Below are positions 25,180 to 35,171 of a stretch of 37,599 bases of DNA, piece after piece. Below the pieces are notes generated by a model that ran no database searches, was not told the DNA's origin, and saw nothing but the letters and a program-made list of their open reading frames with translations. Numbering within the stretch: position 1 is the first letter of the stretch; each line of letters opens with the position of its first letter. Position numbers and translations under genes: made by a program. This stretch comes from Halomonas ventosae. GTDB lineage: Bacteria; Pseudomonadota; Gammaproteobacteria; Pseudomonadales; Halomonadaceae. The DNA lies in the NCBI RefSeq assembly GCF_004361885.1, contig NZ_SNWH01000023.1, positions 1-37,599 of the forward strand, written 5' to 3'.

Positions 25180-26059
25180 TCATTTGGCAAAGTCCCCCAG
25201 GCCCACCTTGAACACCTTCATCACCAACGACATGAAGCCGATGCACAGCACCAGCAGCAGGAAGGCGTAGGCCGCCCCCTGGTTCCAGTTGCCGCCCTCG
25301 AAGAACCAGTTGTAGATGATCTGGGTGAACCAGCGGCTGCCTGGCGAACCGAGCAGCGCCGGCACTGCATAGCTGCCCGCCGCCAGCATGAAGGTCATGA
25401 TGCAGCCAGTGGCGATCCCCGGCTTGGCATGGGGGATGACGATGCGCCGATGGGTGCGCACCGTCCCTGCCCCCAAGTCCCGGGCGGCCCGCACCTGGTT
25501 GTCGTCGAGGCTCTCGATGGCGTTGTAGACCGGGAACACCATGAACAGGATATAGGCGTAGACCATGCCCACCATCACCCCGGCGTCACCGCTGAGGAAA
25601 CGGATTGGCCGGTCGATCAGCCCCAGCATCATCAGCACCTCGTTGAGCGGCCCGCGGAAGGCAAGGATGATAAACCATGAGTAGGTGCGCAGGATCTCGT
25701 TGATCCAGAAGGGAATGATCAGCAGCAGGATGCACAGCGCCGCCTGCCGCGGGGTGGCCACCTTGGCCAGGTACCAGGCCAGCGGATAGCTCACGCCGAG
25801 GGTGAGCAGGGTCACCAGCACGCTGGACCACAGCGTCTTGAAGAAGATCGCCCGGTGGATGTCATTGGCGAACAGGGTGGTGTAGTTGGTCAGCGTCCAG
25901 CCATCCTCCGGCCCGCCCCGCTGGGCCGGCAGCAGGTTGGGGCGCAGCGAGTAGTCGATCATCTGCAGCTGCGGCAGGGTCACCATCACGATCAGCCAGA
26001 TACCCAAGAGGCCGAGGATTGCCATGGCCAGGGGGCCGCCGAAACGCGCGGCGAGCTGC

Positions 26060-26067
<8 letters not shown>
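25180..26067 (-). CDS. ABC transporter permease, PotB type
   Basis: Inner-membrane partner of the PotC-type subunit, 295 residues with about six helices. It has a coupling loop (AARDLGAGTVRTHRRIVIPHAKPG) and the usual long first periplasmic loop of PotB/PotH proteins. The start at 26067 overlaps the end of the ATPase gene by 8 bases, reading ATGTTTAG across the stop, which points to translational coupling. The frame is open to 26139, but that part lies inside the ATPase gene. Confidence 0.92.
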
Positions 26068-27232
<1,165 letters not shown>

Positions 27233-27235
27233 GCG

Positions 27236-28351
27236 TCAGGCGGAGAGATAGCGATCCTGGTACTCGTTGCGCAGCGCCACGTACCAGGGCTCCTGGATCG
27301 GCCACCACCAGAGGTTGGCCAGATCCTGCTCGGTATACGACTTGATGAAGAAATTGCGCGTCGCCTCGGGCAAGAGCTCGGTGGCGCCCTTGGCCGTGGA
27401 ATTGTAGCCGGTGGCCTCGACGAACATCGCGCCCGCCTCGGGGGTGTAGTACCAGTTGATCAGCTCGTAGACGGCATCCGGGTTGCGGGCGTTGCGCGGA
27501 ATCACGAAGCCCTCCATCCACGCCAGTGCTCCCTCCTTCGGCGCCCCATAGACGATCTCCTCGTCCTCCTGCTGCAGGCGGAAGGCGGTGGAGTCCCAGG
27601 TCTGGCCGATGATCGCGCCGTTGGTGCGGAAGGCGGCCTGGGCCTCGTTCTCGGTGCTCCAGAACTGCACCAGCATCGACTTGTGCTTGATCGCCTCCTC
27701 GAGGATGACATCGAAGTTGGCGCGCATCGCCTCCTCGCTGCGGTAGGAGTCGAGCAGCGGGAAGGGTAACCGCCCTTCGCGCTCCAGCCACAGGCCGATG
27801 CCGACCAGCGCCGAGTGGCTGCGCACGGTGACGCCCTGGCCATGCTCGGGATTCCACAGGTCGGCATAGCTCAGGTTGGCGCGGTCGACGTCGGCGAAGC
27901 GGCGATTCCATGTGATCGCCTCAGTGCCCCAGTCGCTGGGCGCGAAGTAGCGCTTGCCATCCACCACCCCGCCGGTCCTGGAGCCCTCGATGGCACTCTC
28001 CAGGGCGCCATCCCAGTTGATGCGCGAGGTGTCCAGGGGCTGGATCAGGTTGTAGTCCAGATAGCCCGGCACCCGATCCACGGTGGGCATGATCACGTCG
28101 AAACCGCTACCGTCGCTGGCCCGCAGCGAGTTCATCAGTTCATCGTTGGTGCCGTAAGGTGTGAAGGTGGCCTTGATCCCGGTCTTCTCGGTGAAGTCTT
28201 CCAGCATGCGCTCGTCGAAGTAGCCCGCCCAGGCGTAGATGCGCAGGGTCTGCTCTTGCGCCAGCAGCGTATTAACATAGAAGGACGGTACGCTGGCCGC
28301 AGCACCGGCGACCAGGCTGCCCTTGAGGAAACGACGACGAGTGATCGACAT
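27236..28351 (-). CDS. Extracellular substrate-binding protein, PotD/PotF type, with Tat signal
   Basis: Periplasmic binding protein of the importer, 371 residues. The N-terminus MSITRRRFLKGSLVAGA is a twin-arginine signal, so it is probably exported folded. The mature part starts near TLRIYAWAGYFDERMLEDF, a hallmark of polyamine-type binding proteins, and has the family helices and hinge further on. Spermidine or putrescine is the family default, but related proteins bind other amines or amino acids, and the ligand residues cannot be judged here. It is first in the operon, followed by ATPase, permease and permease. GGAG lies about 8 bases before the ATG. Confidence 0.92.
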   Translation of the reverse strand: MSITRRRFLKGSLVAGAAASVPSFYVNTLLAQEQTLRIYAWAGYFDERMLEDFTEKTGIKATFTPYGTNDELMNSLRASDGSGFDVIMPTVDRVPGYLDYNLIQPLDTSRINWDGALESAIEGSRTGGVVDGKRYFAPSDWGTEAITWNRRFADVDRANLSYADLWNPEHGQGVTVRSHSALVGIGLWLEREGRLPFPLLDSYRSEEAMRANFDVILEEAIKHKSMLVQFWSTENEAQAAFRTNGAIIGQTWDSTAFRLQQEDEEIVYGAPKEGALAWMEGFVIPRNARNPDAVYELINWYYTPEAGAMFVEATGYNSTAKGATELLPEATRNFFIKSYTEQDLANLWWWPIQEPWYVALRNEYQDRYLSA

Positions 28352-28518
28352 GACGAACTCTCCATGGTGCGTTAAGGTGCCCCCGTTATCGCGCTGCGAG
28401 GTGACAACGGCATGACGCTGCGATGACGGCTCAGTTTCGACTCAATCAACGTAGCACAATAGCCATATAGGGAAAGGCCCAGTCGCTGCGTCAGAGAGCC
28501 CGGCTCGCCGGGTCCGAG

Positions 28519-29085
28519 TCACATCACCGGCACGCCGATGAGCACGGGATGCAGGTAGAAGGCGAAGAGGACGTAGGCCACCAGGCCGATCACCACGGTG
28601 GCGACGGTGCCCGCCACACTCGGGGCAGCAGATTGCGGACGGGGACGGCGACGAGCGGCACGGAAATCGAACACCGCCCACACCAGGAAGGCACCGAAGA
28701 AGACGATGTCGCCCAACCGACCGTTGACCAGCAGGTGGGCGAGGGCCCAGAGCTTCACCGCCAGGATCATCGGATGGCCGAGCCGTGCCTTGAGGTGGTT
28801 ACGGGGCACATAGGCCGCCACCAGCAGGATGAAGGCGGGGATCATCAGCAGCGCGACGAGATGGCGCAGGCCAGCCGGGGGCTGCCAGACCGATACCGGG
28901 TCGAGGCGCATCTGGCCAAAGCCCCAGATCGCCAGCGCCAGGCCGATGATCGAGATCACCGAAAAGAGCGCCTTCCAGGGCAACTCGCCCATGCGCTGGA
29001 TCTGGGTACCTCGCCAGTCGTCAGCCAGAATACGTATCGAGTGCATGCCAAGAAAGATCACCAGGCCGAGCAGCATCACGCTCAT
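28519..29085 (-). CDS. NnrU-family membrane protein
   Basis: A 188-residue membrane protein with about five hydrophobic segments. The order LVIFLGMHSIRI, then a basic loop, then HPMILAVKLWALAHLLVNG matches the NnrU family. Members were first linked to nitrate/nitric-oxide respiration and resemble isoprenylcysteine methyltransferase-like membrane proteins; the function in organisms without denitrification genes is unclear. No denitrification gene lies in the window. The start at 29085 has GGAG 9 bases upstream. After the stop a GC-rich hairpin (28499-28512, CCCGGC/GCCGGG) may help end transcription. It diverges from the PhoD-like gene. Confidence 0.87.
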   Translation of the reverse strand: MSVMLLGLVIFLGMHSIRILADDWRGTQIQRMGELPWKALFSVISIIGLALAIWGFGQMRLDPVSVWQPPAGLRHLVALLMIPAFILLVAAYVPRNHLKARLGHPMILAVKLWALAHLLVNGRLGDIVFFGAFLVWAVFDFRAARRRPRPQSAAPSVAGTVATVVIGLVAYVLFAFYLHPVLIGVPVM

Positions 29086-29193
29086 GGTGGAAGTCTCCAT
29101 CAGGGAACGGGCAAAGTGGAACGACACAGCGGCCAGCCTAATCTGTTGACCCGATCACTACCAGCGGCACCATCAACGCCGCAAAGGACGGCC

Positions 29194-31134
29194 ATGTCCC
29201 CCGACACCGCTTCGCTGCCTGACGTCCTCGCCGGCCCCCTCCTGCGACGCCTGAGCGCGGAGCGCCTGGTGATCTGGCTGGTGGGCTCACAGCCCCTCGA
29301 GCTCGGCCTGATGCTGCACCCCGCCGGACACCCACCGCGCCGCCTGACGCTCAACGCGCGGCGCCTGCAGCGGCTGCCGCTGGGCCAGCATGCCTGGCTG
29401 CACCTGATCGACGTGACCCTCGAGATACCCCTGCCGCGTGGTGTGCGCATCGACTACGACCTGACGATCGCCTCGGACGGGAGCGACGTCGGGGGCGGTG
29501 ACGTCGGGGGCGGTATCGCCGACTGGGCGCCTCACCTGCTGTACCAGGGCGCCAGGCACCCCAGGTTCGTGCTGGCCGACAGCCACCGCCGCCTGCTGCA
29601 TGGCTCGTGCCGCCGGCCCCATCACGACGGTCCCGACGGCCTGGTGCGTGCCGATGCCTGGCTGGCCGAACGACGGACGACGCCCGAGGCCTGGCCCGCC
29701 TGGCTGCTGATGACCGGCGACCAGATCTATGCCGACGACGTCGCCGGCCCGCTGCTGGTCGCCATCCACGCGCTGATCCGCCGGCTGGGCCTGTTCGACG
29801 AGACCCTGGAAGGGGCCACCGTGGCCGATAGCCAGGCCCTCTACGCCGACCCTGCCAGCTATTACCGGCGCGAGGCGATGCTGCCGGACGTCAAGAGCAG
29901 CGACAACCTGCGCGAGCGCTTCTTCGGCGGGGTGAGAAAGCCGGTCTTCACCTCGGCCAATGCCCACAACCACCTGATGAGCTTCGCCGAGGTCATCGCC
30001 ATGTACCTGCTGGTCTGGTCGCCGGTGCCCTGGCGGCTGGTCGAGATACGTGAGCCGCCGCTGGACGAGCAGGAGGCAGCCTGCTTCGGCGAGGAAGCTG
30101 CGGTCATCGCGCGCTTCGCCGAGGGGCTGCCCGCCGCCGCCCGGGTGATGGCCCACCTGCCCTCGCTGATGATCTTCGACGACCACGACATCACCGACGA
30201 CTGGAACCTCACCGCGGACTGGGAGCGCACCGCCTACGGGCATCCCTTCTCACGACGCATCATCGGCAACGCCCTGCTCGCCTACCTGCTCTGCCAGGGC
30301 TGGGGCAACGACCCGGATCGCCTGGCCGAGCCGCTGGGCAAGGCGGCCGACCTGCTGGCCTCGGCGGCCAGCCAGGGGGGATGGCTGGCCGCCAAAGAGC
30401 AGGACGCCGTCATCCAGCAATTACTGCGTTTCCAGGGCTGGGAGGTGGAGGTCGAGGGCGAGCCCAAGCTGGTGGTGCTGGACACCCGCACCCGACGCTG
30501 GCGCAGCGAGCGCCACCCGGCTCGCCCCTCGGGCCTGATGGACTGGGAAGCGCTCTCGGACTTTCAGCAGCAGATCCTCGGCGCCACATCGGTGGTGATC
30601 GTCTCGCCGGCCCCGATGTTCGGCGTCAAGCTGATCGAGACCATCCAGCGGCTCTTCACCCTGGCCGGCCGACCGCTGCTCGTCGACGCCGAGAACTGGA
30701 TGGCCCATCGCGGTGCCGCCAGCGTGATGCTCAATATCTTCCGCCACTCACGCACTCCGGGACACTACGTGATCCTCTCCGGCGACGTGCACTACTCCTT
30801 CGCCTACGACATCCATATCCGTCAGCACCGCGAGGGACCGAGGATCTGGCAGATCACCTCCAGCGGCATCAAGAACGCTTTCCCCGACACCCTGCTCGAC
30901 TGGTTCGACCGCCTCAACCGTTGGCTCTACGCCCCGCGCTCGCCGCTCAACTGGTTCACCAAGCGCCGGCGCATGCAGATCACCCCGCGCGACCCGGACT
31001 GCGCCAAGGCCGGCGAACGGCTGTGGAACGGCAGCGGCATCGGCCTGGTGGAACTTGATGACCAGGGTCGCCCGATCGACATCCGCCAGCTCGATGGCCG
31101 CGGCTTCGACGTGACCTTCCCGCCTCCAGAATAA
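29194..31134 (+). CDS. PhoD-like metallophosphatase
   Basis: A 646-residue protein of the alkaline phosphatase D/PhoD-like metallophosphatase group. Metal-ligand motifs appear in order: GSCRRPHHDG, LLMTGDQIYADD, MIFDDHDITDDWN and ILSGDVHYSFAYD. There is no signal peptide or Tat motif, unlike secreted PhoD enzymes, so a cytoplasmic role is likely. The N-terminal 130 residues are a beta-rich domain of unknown function. The start at 29194 has AAGGA 5 bases upstream; the frame is open further upstream but overlaps the NnrU gene on the other strand. A 15-base tandem duplication gives the linker DVGGGDVGGG (29485-29514). The substrate is unknown. Confidence 0.88.
   Translation: MSPDTASLPDVLAGPLLRRLSAERLVIWLVGSQPLELGLMLHPAGHPPRRLTLNARRLQRLPLGQHAWLHLIDVTLEIPLPRGVRIDYDLTIASDGSDVGGGDVGGGIADWAPHLLYQGARHPRFVLADSHRRLLHGSCRRPHHDGPDGLVRADAWLAERRTTPEAWPAWLLMTGDQIYADDVAGPLLVAIHALIRRLGLFDETLEGATVADSQALYADPASYYRREAMLPDVKSSDNLRERFFGGVRKPVFTSANAHNHLMSFAEVIAMYLLVWSPVPWRLVEIREPPLDEQEAACFGEEAAVIARFAEGLPAAARVMAHLPSLMIFDDHDITDDWNLTADWERTAYGHPFSRRIIGNALLAYLLCQGWGNDPDRLAEPLGKAADLLASAASQGGWLAAKEQDAVIQQLLRFQGWEVEVEGEPKLVVLDTRTRRWRSERHPARPSGLMDWEALSDFQQQILGATSVVIVSPAPMFGVKLIETIQRLFTLAGRPLLVDAENWMAHRGAASVMLNIFRHSRTPGHYVILSGDVHYSFAYDIHIRQHREGPRIWQITSSGIKNAFPDTLLDWFDRLNRWLYAPRSPLNWFTKRRRMQITPRDPDCAKAGERLWNGSGIGLVELDDQGRPIDIRQLDGRGFDVTFPPPE
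29485..29514 (+). repeat. Perfect 15-base tandem duplication inside the PhoD-like gene
   Basis: GACGTCGGGGGCGGT is present twice back to back (29485-29499 and 29500-29514). It stays in frame and encodes DVGGG twice as a Gly-rich linker between the N-terminal beta domain and the catalytic part. It is probably slippage-derived and could vary in copy number. Confidence 0.8.
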
Positions 31135-31172
31135 GCCGTCGTATTGATATCCATATCGCAACAAATGCTTTT

Positions 31173-31181
31173 AAAGAATAA
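31173..31181. promoter_or_regulatory. Candidate CysB-type half-site upstream of cysB
   Basis: AAAGAATAA lies in an AT-rich stretch (31140-31200) ahead of cysB. It reads TTATTCTTT on the other strand, like the TTATTC half-site reported for CysB targets. The same nine bases occur upstream of sbp at 32172-32180. CysB autoregulation would explain it; this rests on a short match. Confidence 0.4.
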
Positions 31182-31231
31182 AAAACGTATTTTATATTCC
31201 CATAAGCATTTCCTGTGCAGGGATATTCCGC

Positions 31232-32164
31232 ATGAACCTTCAACAGCTGCGCATCGTGCGAGAAACCGTACGCCAGCACTTCAACCTCACGGAGGCCTCC
31301 AACGCGCTCTTCACCTCTCAATCGGGGGCCAGCAAGCACATTCGTGACCTGGAAGAGGAGCTGGGTGTCGAGCTCTTCGAGCGCCGAGGGAAGCGCATCC
31401 TGGGACTGACGCAAGCCGGCAGCACCCTGCTTGAGATCATCGAGCGCATCCTGCTGGATGCGGAGAACCTCAAACGCTCGGCTCAGCAGCTGACCCACGA
31501 AGACCAGGGTAACCTGGCCATCGCCACCACCCATACCCAGGCCCGCTATGCGCTGCCGCCAATCATCGCCCGCTTCAAGCAGGCCTTCCCCAAGGTTCAC
31601 CTGGAGCTTCACCAGTGCGGGCCAGACGAGATCGTCTCGATGCTCAAGGCCGGCAAGGTGGATATCGGGGTGGCCACCGAGGCCCTGCACGAGCACGGGC
31701 AACTGTTCGCCTGCTTCTCCTTCTACCACTGGTACCACGGGGTGATCGTCCCGGAGGGACACCCATTGGACGATGGACAGCCGCTGACCCTGCCGCGAAT
31801 CGCCACGCATCCCATCGTCACCTATCACGAAGGCTTCACCGGTCGTGCCCGCATCGACCAGGCCTTCGCCGCCGCCGATGTGGTACCCGATATCGTGCTC
31901 ACGGCGCTGGATGCCGATGTCATCAAGACGTATGTGGAACTCGGCCTGGGTGTCGGGGTCATCGCGTCGATGGCCTATCACGAAGAGCGTGACCGAGGGC
32001 TGAGGCTGCTCGACGCCAGCGAGCTGCTCCCGCGCAACACCACCTACTTGGCCCTGCGCCGGGGACATTTCCTGCGCGGGTTCGCCTACCACTTCCTGCA
32101 GTTCTGCCGAGACGACCTGGATGAGGCCACCGTCCAGCAGGTGCTGGCCGGCAACCCGGTTTAA
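31232..32164 (+). CDS. cysB: LysR-family sulfur regulator CysB
   Basis: Cytoplasmic activator of sulfate-assimilation genes, responding to O- or N-acetylserine and opposed by sulfide or thiosulfate (family knowledge). The 310 residues include the helix-turn-helix at about 18-38 (NLTEASNALFTSQSGASKHI), followed by LEEELGVELFERRGKRILGLT. The effector domain has the CysB hallmark TTHTQARYALPPIIARFK near residue 100. E. coli CysB is slightly longer (324). It is directly followed by the sulfate transporter operon, with about 100 bases between, which fits a regulator beside its target. Confidence 0.94.
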   Translation: MNLQQLRIVRETVRQHFNLTEASNALFTSQSGASKHIRDLEEELGVELFERRGKRILGLTQAGSTLLEIIERILLDAENLKRSAQQLTHEDQGNLAIATTHTQARYALPPIIARFKQAFPKVHLELHQCGPDEIVSMLKAGKVDIGVATEALHEHGQLFACFSFYHWYHGVIVPEGHPLDDGQPLTLPRIATHPIVTYHEGFTGRARIDQAFAAADVVPDIVLTALDADVIKTYVELGLGVGVIASMAYHEERDRGLRLLDASELLPRNTTYLALRRGHFLRGFAYHFLQFCRDDLDEATVQQVLAGNPV

Positions 32165-32171
32165 TTCAATA

Positions 32172-32180
32172 AAAGAATAA
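32172..32180. promoter_or_regulatory. Candidate CysB-type half-site upstream of sbp
   Basis: AAAGAATAA, identical to the site at 31173-31181, lies about 85 bases before the sbp start in an AT-rich region with no good -35 box. That is expected for an activator-dependent promoter. Support is a short shared string in the right context. Confidence 0.4.
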
Positions 32181-32263
32181 GCAATCCGTTTTTAATTCGT
32201 TCTAGTGGCGTGAGAGGCGGCAGTAGGGTGGACCACACCATCAACGCATACGGAGCTCACCTC

Positions 32264-33316
32264 ATGCCACGTTCGCTTTCCTCACCCTACCGTTTCGGCC
32301 TGGCGCTGATGGCTGCCGCCTCAGTGCTGACTGTCTCACTCCCCGGCGGACAAGCCCACGCCGAGAATGTTGAGATCCTTAACGTCTCCTACGACCCGAC
32401 CCGCGAGCTTTATCGAGAGTACAACGACTGGTTCAGCGACTACTGGAAGGAGCAGACCGGTGACGACGTCACCGTCCGTCAATCTCATGGGGGGGCCGGC
32501 TCCCAGGCGCGAGCCGTACTGGATGGCCTTCCGGCGGATGTCGTGACCCTGGCGCTGGCCTATGACATCGACCAGTTCCATAAGCGTGCCAACCTAATCC
32601 CGGCCGACTGGCAGTCGCGCCTGCCCAACAACAGCGCCCCCTACACCTCGACCATCGTGCTGCTGGTCCGCGATGGCAACCCGAAGAACATCCAGGACTG
32701 GGACGACCTCACCCGCGATGATCTCGAGGTCATCACCCCCAACCCCAAGACCTCCGGCGGCGCACGCTGGAACTACCTGGCGGCCTGGGGCTATGCGCTG
32801 GACAAGTTCGACGGCGATGAGCAGAAGACCTTCGAGTTCGTGCGTGACATCTACAAGAACGTGCCGGTGCTCGACTCCGGTGCCCGCGGCTCCACCAACA
32901 CCTTCGTCCAGCGCGGCATCGGCGACGTGCTGCTGGCCTGGGAGAACGAGGCTTTCCTGGCGACAGAACGCCTCGGCAAGGGAGACTTCGAGATCGTGGT
33001 GCCGTCGGTGAGCATCCTCGCCGAACCGCCCGTAACGGTGATCGACAAGAATGTCGAGGCGCATGGCACCCGCGAGGTGGCGACGGCGTACCTCGAGCAG
33101 CTCTATACCGATGACGCACAGCGCCTGGCCGGCAAGCACTTCTATCGGCCTGCCGACCCCGAGATCGCCAAGGAATTCGCAGACCAGTTCCCCGATGTCG
33201 AGCGCTTCACTGTCGATGAGGTATTCGGCGGCTGGACCAACGCCCAGGAGACCCACTTCAACGATGGTGGCCGCTTCGACGACATCCTGCAGCAGGTCGG
33301 CAATCCCACCGACTGA
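32264..33316 (+). CDS. sbp: Periplasmic sulfate-binding protein
   Basis: Binds sulfate in the periplasm and hands it to CysTWA. The 350 residues begin with a Sec signal peptide (about 1-29, cut after AHA). The mature part carries the sulfate-binding family hallmarks [37 protein letters not shown] and [15 protein letters not shown]. The mature part is close to E. coli Sbp rather than CysP over most of its length. The ATG at 32264 has GGAG 8 bases upstream; an in-frame ATG at 32210 would lack the signal-peptide start. A strong terminator after it separates it from cysT. Confidence 0.95.
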   Translation: MPRSLSSPYRFGLALMAAASVLTVSLPGGQAHAENVEILNVSYDPTRELYREYNDWFSDYWKEQTGDDVTVRQSHGGAGSQARAVLDGLPADVVTLALAYDIDQFHKRANLIPADWQSRLPNNSAPYTSTIVLLVRDGNPKNIQDWDDLTRDDLEVITPNPKTSGGARWNYLAAWGYALDKFDGDEQKTFEFVRDIYKNVPVLDSGARGSTNTFVQRGIGDVLLAWENEAFLATERLGKGDFEIVVPSVSILAEPPVTVIDKNVEAHGTREVATAYLEQLYTDDAQRLAGKHFYRPADPEIAKEFADQFPDVERFTVDEVFGGWTNAQETHFNDGGRFDDILQQVGNPTD

Positions 33317-33335
33317 GCATCCTGGCTGATCTCTC

Positions 33336-33361
33336 CCCCGGGCCTCGCGCCCGGGGTTTTT
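33336..33361 (+). terminator. Intrinsic terminator between sbp and cysT
   Basis: An 8-base GC stem (CCCCGGGC with GCCCGGGG) closes a 5-base loop and is followed directly by TTTTT (33357-33361). It lies 20 bases after the sbp stop and about 50 bases before cysT, inside the transport operon. Partial read-through would favour sbp mRNA over the membrane subunits. Confidence 0.85.
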
Positions 33362-33412
33362 GGGCAATCGACTCTTGGGTAACCGACTCACAGATAAACG
33401 ACGGATTAGACC

Positions 33413-34240
33413 ATGCCGATCCTCAACCAACCTCGCAGCGTGATCCCGGGCTTCGGCCTGACCATGGGGTTCTCGCTGTTCTATCTCGGCTTGATCTTTT
33501 TGATCCCCGTGGCTGGGCTACTGGTCTTTACCGCCACCATGAGCTGGGCGGACTTCTGGTCAGCGATCAGCCATCCCCAGGTGGTGGCTTCCTATAAGCT
33601 CTCCTTCGGTGCCTCCTTGGTAGGCGCCACGATCAACCTGGTCTTCGGGATGCTGGTGGCCTGGGTGCTGGTGCGCTACACCTTCCCCGGCAAGCGAATC
33701 ATCGATGCCCTGGTCGATCTCCCCTTCGCGCTGCCGACGGCGGTGGCGGGGATTTCCCTGGTGACCCTCTACGCCACCACGGGCTGGGTGGGGCAGTACC
33801 TGAACCTCTTCGGCATCAAGGTCGCCTATACCCAGCTCGGGGTGGTCATCGCCCTGACCTATATCGGTCTGCCCTTCGTGGTGCGCACCGTGCAGCCGGT
33901 GCTGGAGGATCTCGAAGCGGAACTCGAGGAAGCCTCGGCCAGCCTGGGAGCGAGCCGTTTCACCACCATTCGCCGGGTGATTCTCCCGGCCCTGCTGCCG
34001 GCGGCTTTGACCGGCTTCGCTCTGGCCTTCGCCCGCGCCCTGGGCGAGTACGGCTCGGTGGTGTTCATCTCCGGCAACCTGCCCTATCGCACCGAGATCA
34101 CGCCGCTGCTGATCGTCGCCAAGATCGAGCAGTTCGACTATCACGGCGCTGCCGCCATCGGCAGCGTGATGCTGCTTGCCGCCTTCCTGCTCCTGCTGCT
34201 GATCAACGGCCTGCAGTGGTGGGCCTCGCGGCGCCGTTAA
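33413..34240 (+). CDS. cysT: Sulfate ABC transporter permease CysT (CysU)
   Basis: One of two inner-membrane subunits of the sulfate/thiosulfate importer, 275 residues with about six helices. Family tracts include MDLPFALPTAVAG-like VDLPFALPTAVAGISLVTL and the coupling loop EEASASLGASRFTTIRRVILP. The length and start align with E. coli CysT (277), although the Shine-Dalgarno is weak (GGATTAGACC). It follows the intra-operon terminator; cysW begins 12 bases after its stop. Confidence 0.95.
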   Translation: MPILNQPRSVIPGFGLTMGFSLFYLGLIFLIPVAGLLVFTATMSWADFWSAISHPQVVASYKLSFGASLVGATINLVFGMLVAWVLVRYTFPGKRIIDALVDLPFALPTAVAGISLVTLYATTGWVGQYLNLFGIKVAYTQLGVVIALTYIGLPFVVRTVQPVLEDLEAELEEASASLGASRFTTIRRVILPALLPAALTGFALAFARALGEYGSVVFISGNLPYRTEITPLLIVAKIEQFDYHGAAAIGSVMLLAAFLLLLLINGLQWWASRRR

Positions 34241-34252
34241 GGAATTCGTTTC

Positions 34253-35143
34253 ATGACCTCATCGAGTCTCTCATCATCGGTATCCCACACCACGCTGGTC
34301 GCGCACTGGCGTCGTGCCACCGAGGAGCCGGTCTGGCTGCGGCGCTGCCTGATCGCCATGGCCCTGACCTTTCTCGGCCTGTTTCTGGTGTTGCCGCTGA
34401 TCGTGGTGCTCTACAGCGCTTTCAGCCAGGGCATCGATGCCTGGCAAGCGGCGATCACCGAACCCGACGCCCTGGCGGCCATCCGGCTGACGCTCCTGGT
34501 GGTCGCCATCGCGGTACCCGCCAACCTGGTGTTCGGCGTGGCCACCGCCTGGGCGGTGGCCAAGTTCGAGTTTCGTGGCAAGTCGGTGCTGATTTCGATG
34601 ATCGATATGCCGTTCGCCATCTCCCCCGTGGTCGTCGGCCTGATCTTCGTGGTGATGTTTGGCTCCCAGGGCTGGCTCGGCCCCTGGCTATCGGAACACG
34701 ACCTGAAGATTCTCTATGCGGTGCCGGGCATCGTCATCGTCATCGTCTTCGGTACGCTGCCCTTCGTGGCTCGCGAGCTGATTCCGTTGATGCAGCAGCA
34801 GGGCAAGGAAGAAGAAGAGGCGTCGCTGACCCTGGGGGCCAGCGGCTGGAAGACCTTCTGGCACGTCACCCTGCCCAACATCAAGTGGGGGCTGATCTAC
34901 GGCGTGATCCTGTGTAACGCCCGCGCCATGGGCGAGTTCGGTGCCGTCGCGGTGGTATCGGGCCGCATTCGCGGCGAGACCAACACCCTGCCGCTACATA
35001 TCGAGGTGCTCTACAACGAGTACCAGTTCACCGCCGCCTTCGCCGTGTCATCACTGCTGACCGGCCTGGCGCTGGTCACCATCGCCATCAAGAGCCTTGT
35101 CGAATGGCACGACGAGCGCCGACAGCGCCTCGCCGCCGAATGA
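34253..35143 (+). CDS. cysW: Sulfate ABC transporter permease CysW
   Basis: Second membrane subunit of the sulfate importer, 296 residues with about six helices. The tract IDMPFAISPVVVGLIFVVMF and the coupling loop EEASLTLGASGWKTFWHVTLP are typical. E. coli CysW has 291 residues. AAGGAATTCG lies upstream of the ATG. It pairs with CysT and CysA; cysA begins 28 bases on. Confidence 0.95.
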   Translation: MTSSSLSSSVSHTTLVAHWRRATEEPVWLRRCLIAMALTFLGLFLVLPLIVVLYSAFSQGIDAWQAAITEPDALAAIRLTLLVVAIAVPANLVFGVATAWAVAKFEFRGKSVLISMIDMPFAISPVVVGLIFVVMFGSQGWLGPWLSEHDLKILYAVPGIVIVIVFGTLPFVARELIPLMQQQGKEEEEASLTLGASGWKTFWHVTLPNIKWGLIYGVILCNARAMGEFGAVAVVSGRIRGETNTLPLHIEVLYNEYQFTAAFAVSSLLTGLALVTIAIKSLVEWHDERRQRLAAE

Positions 35144-35171
35144 GTCTGCCTTCTGAATCCACGAGAACGCC

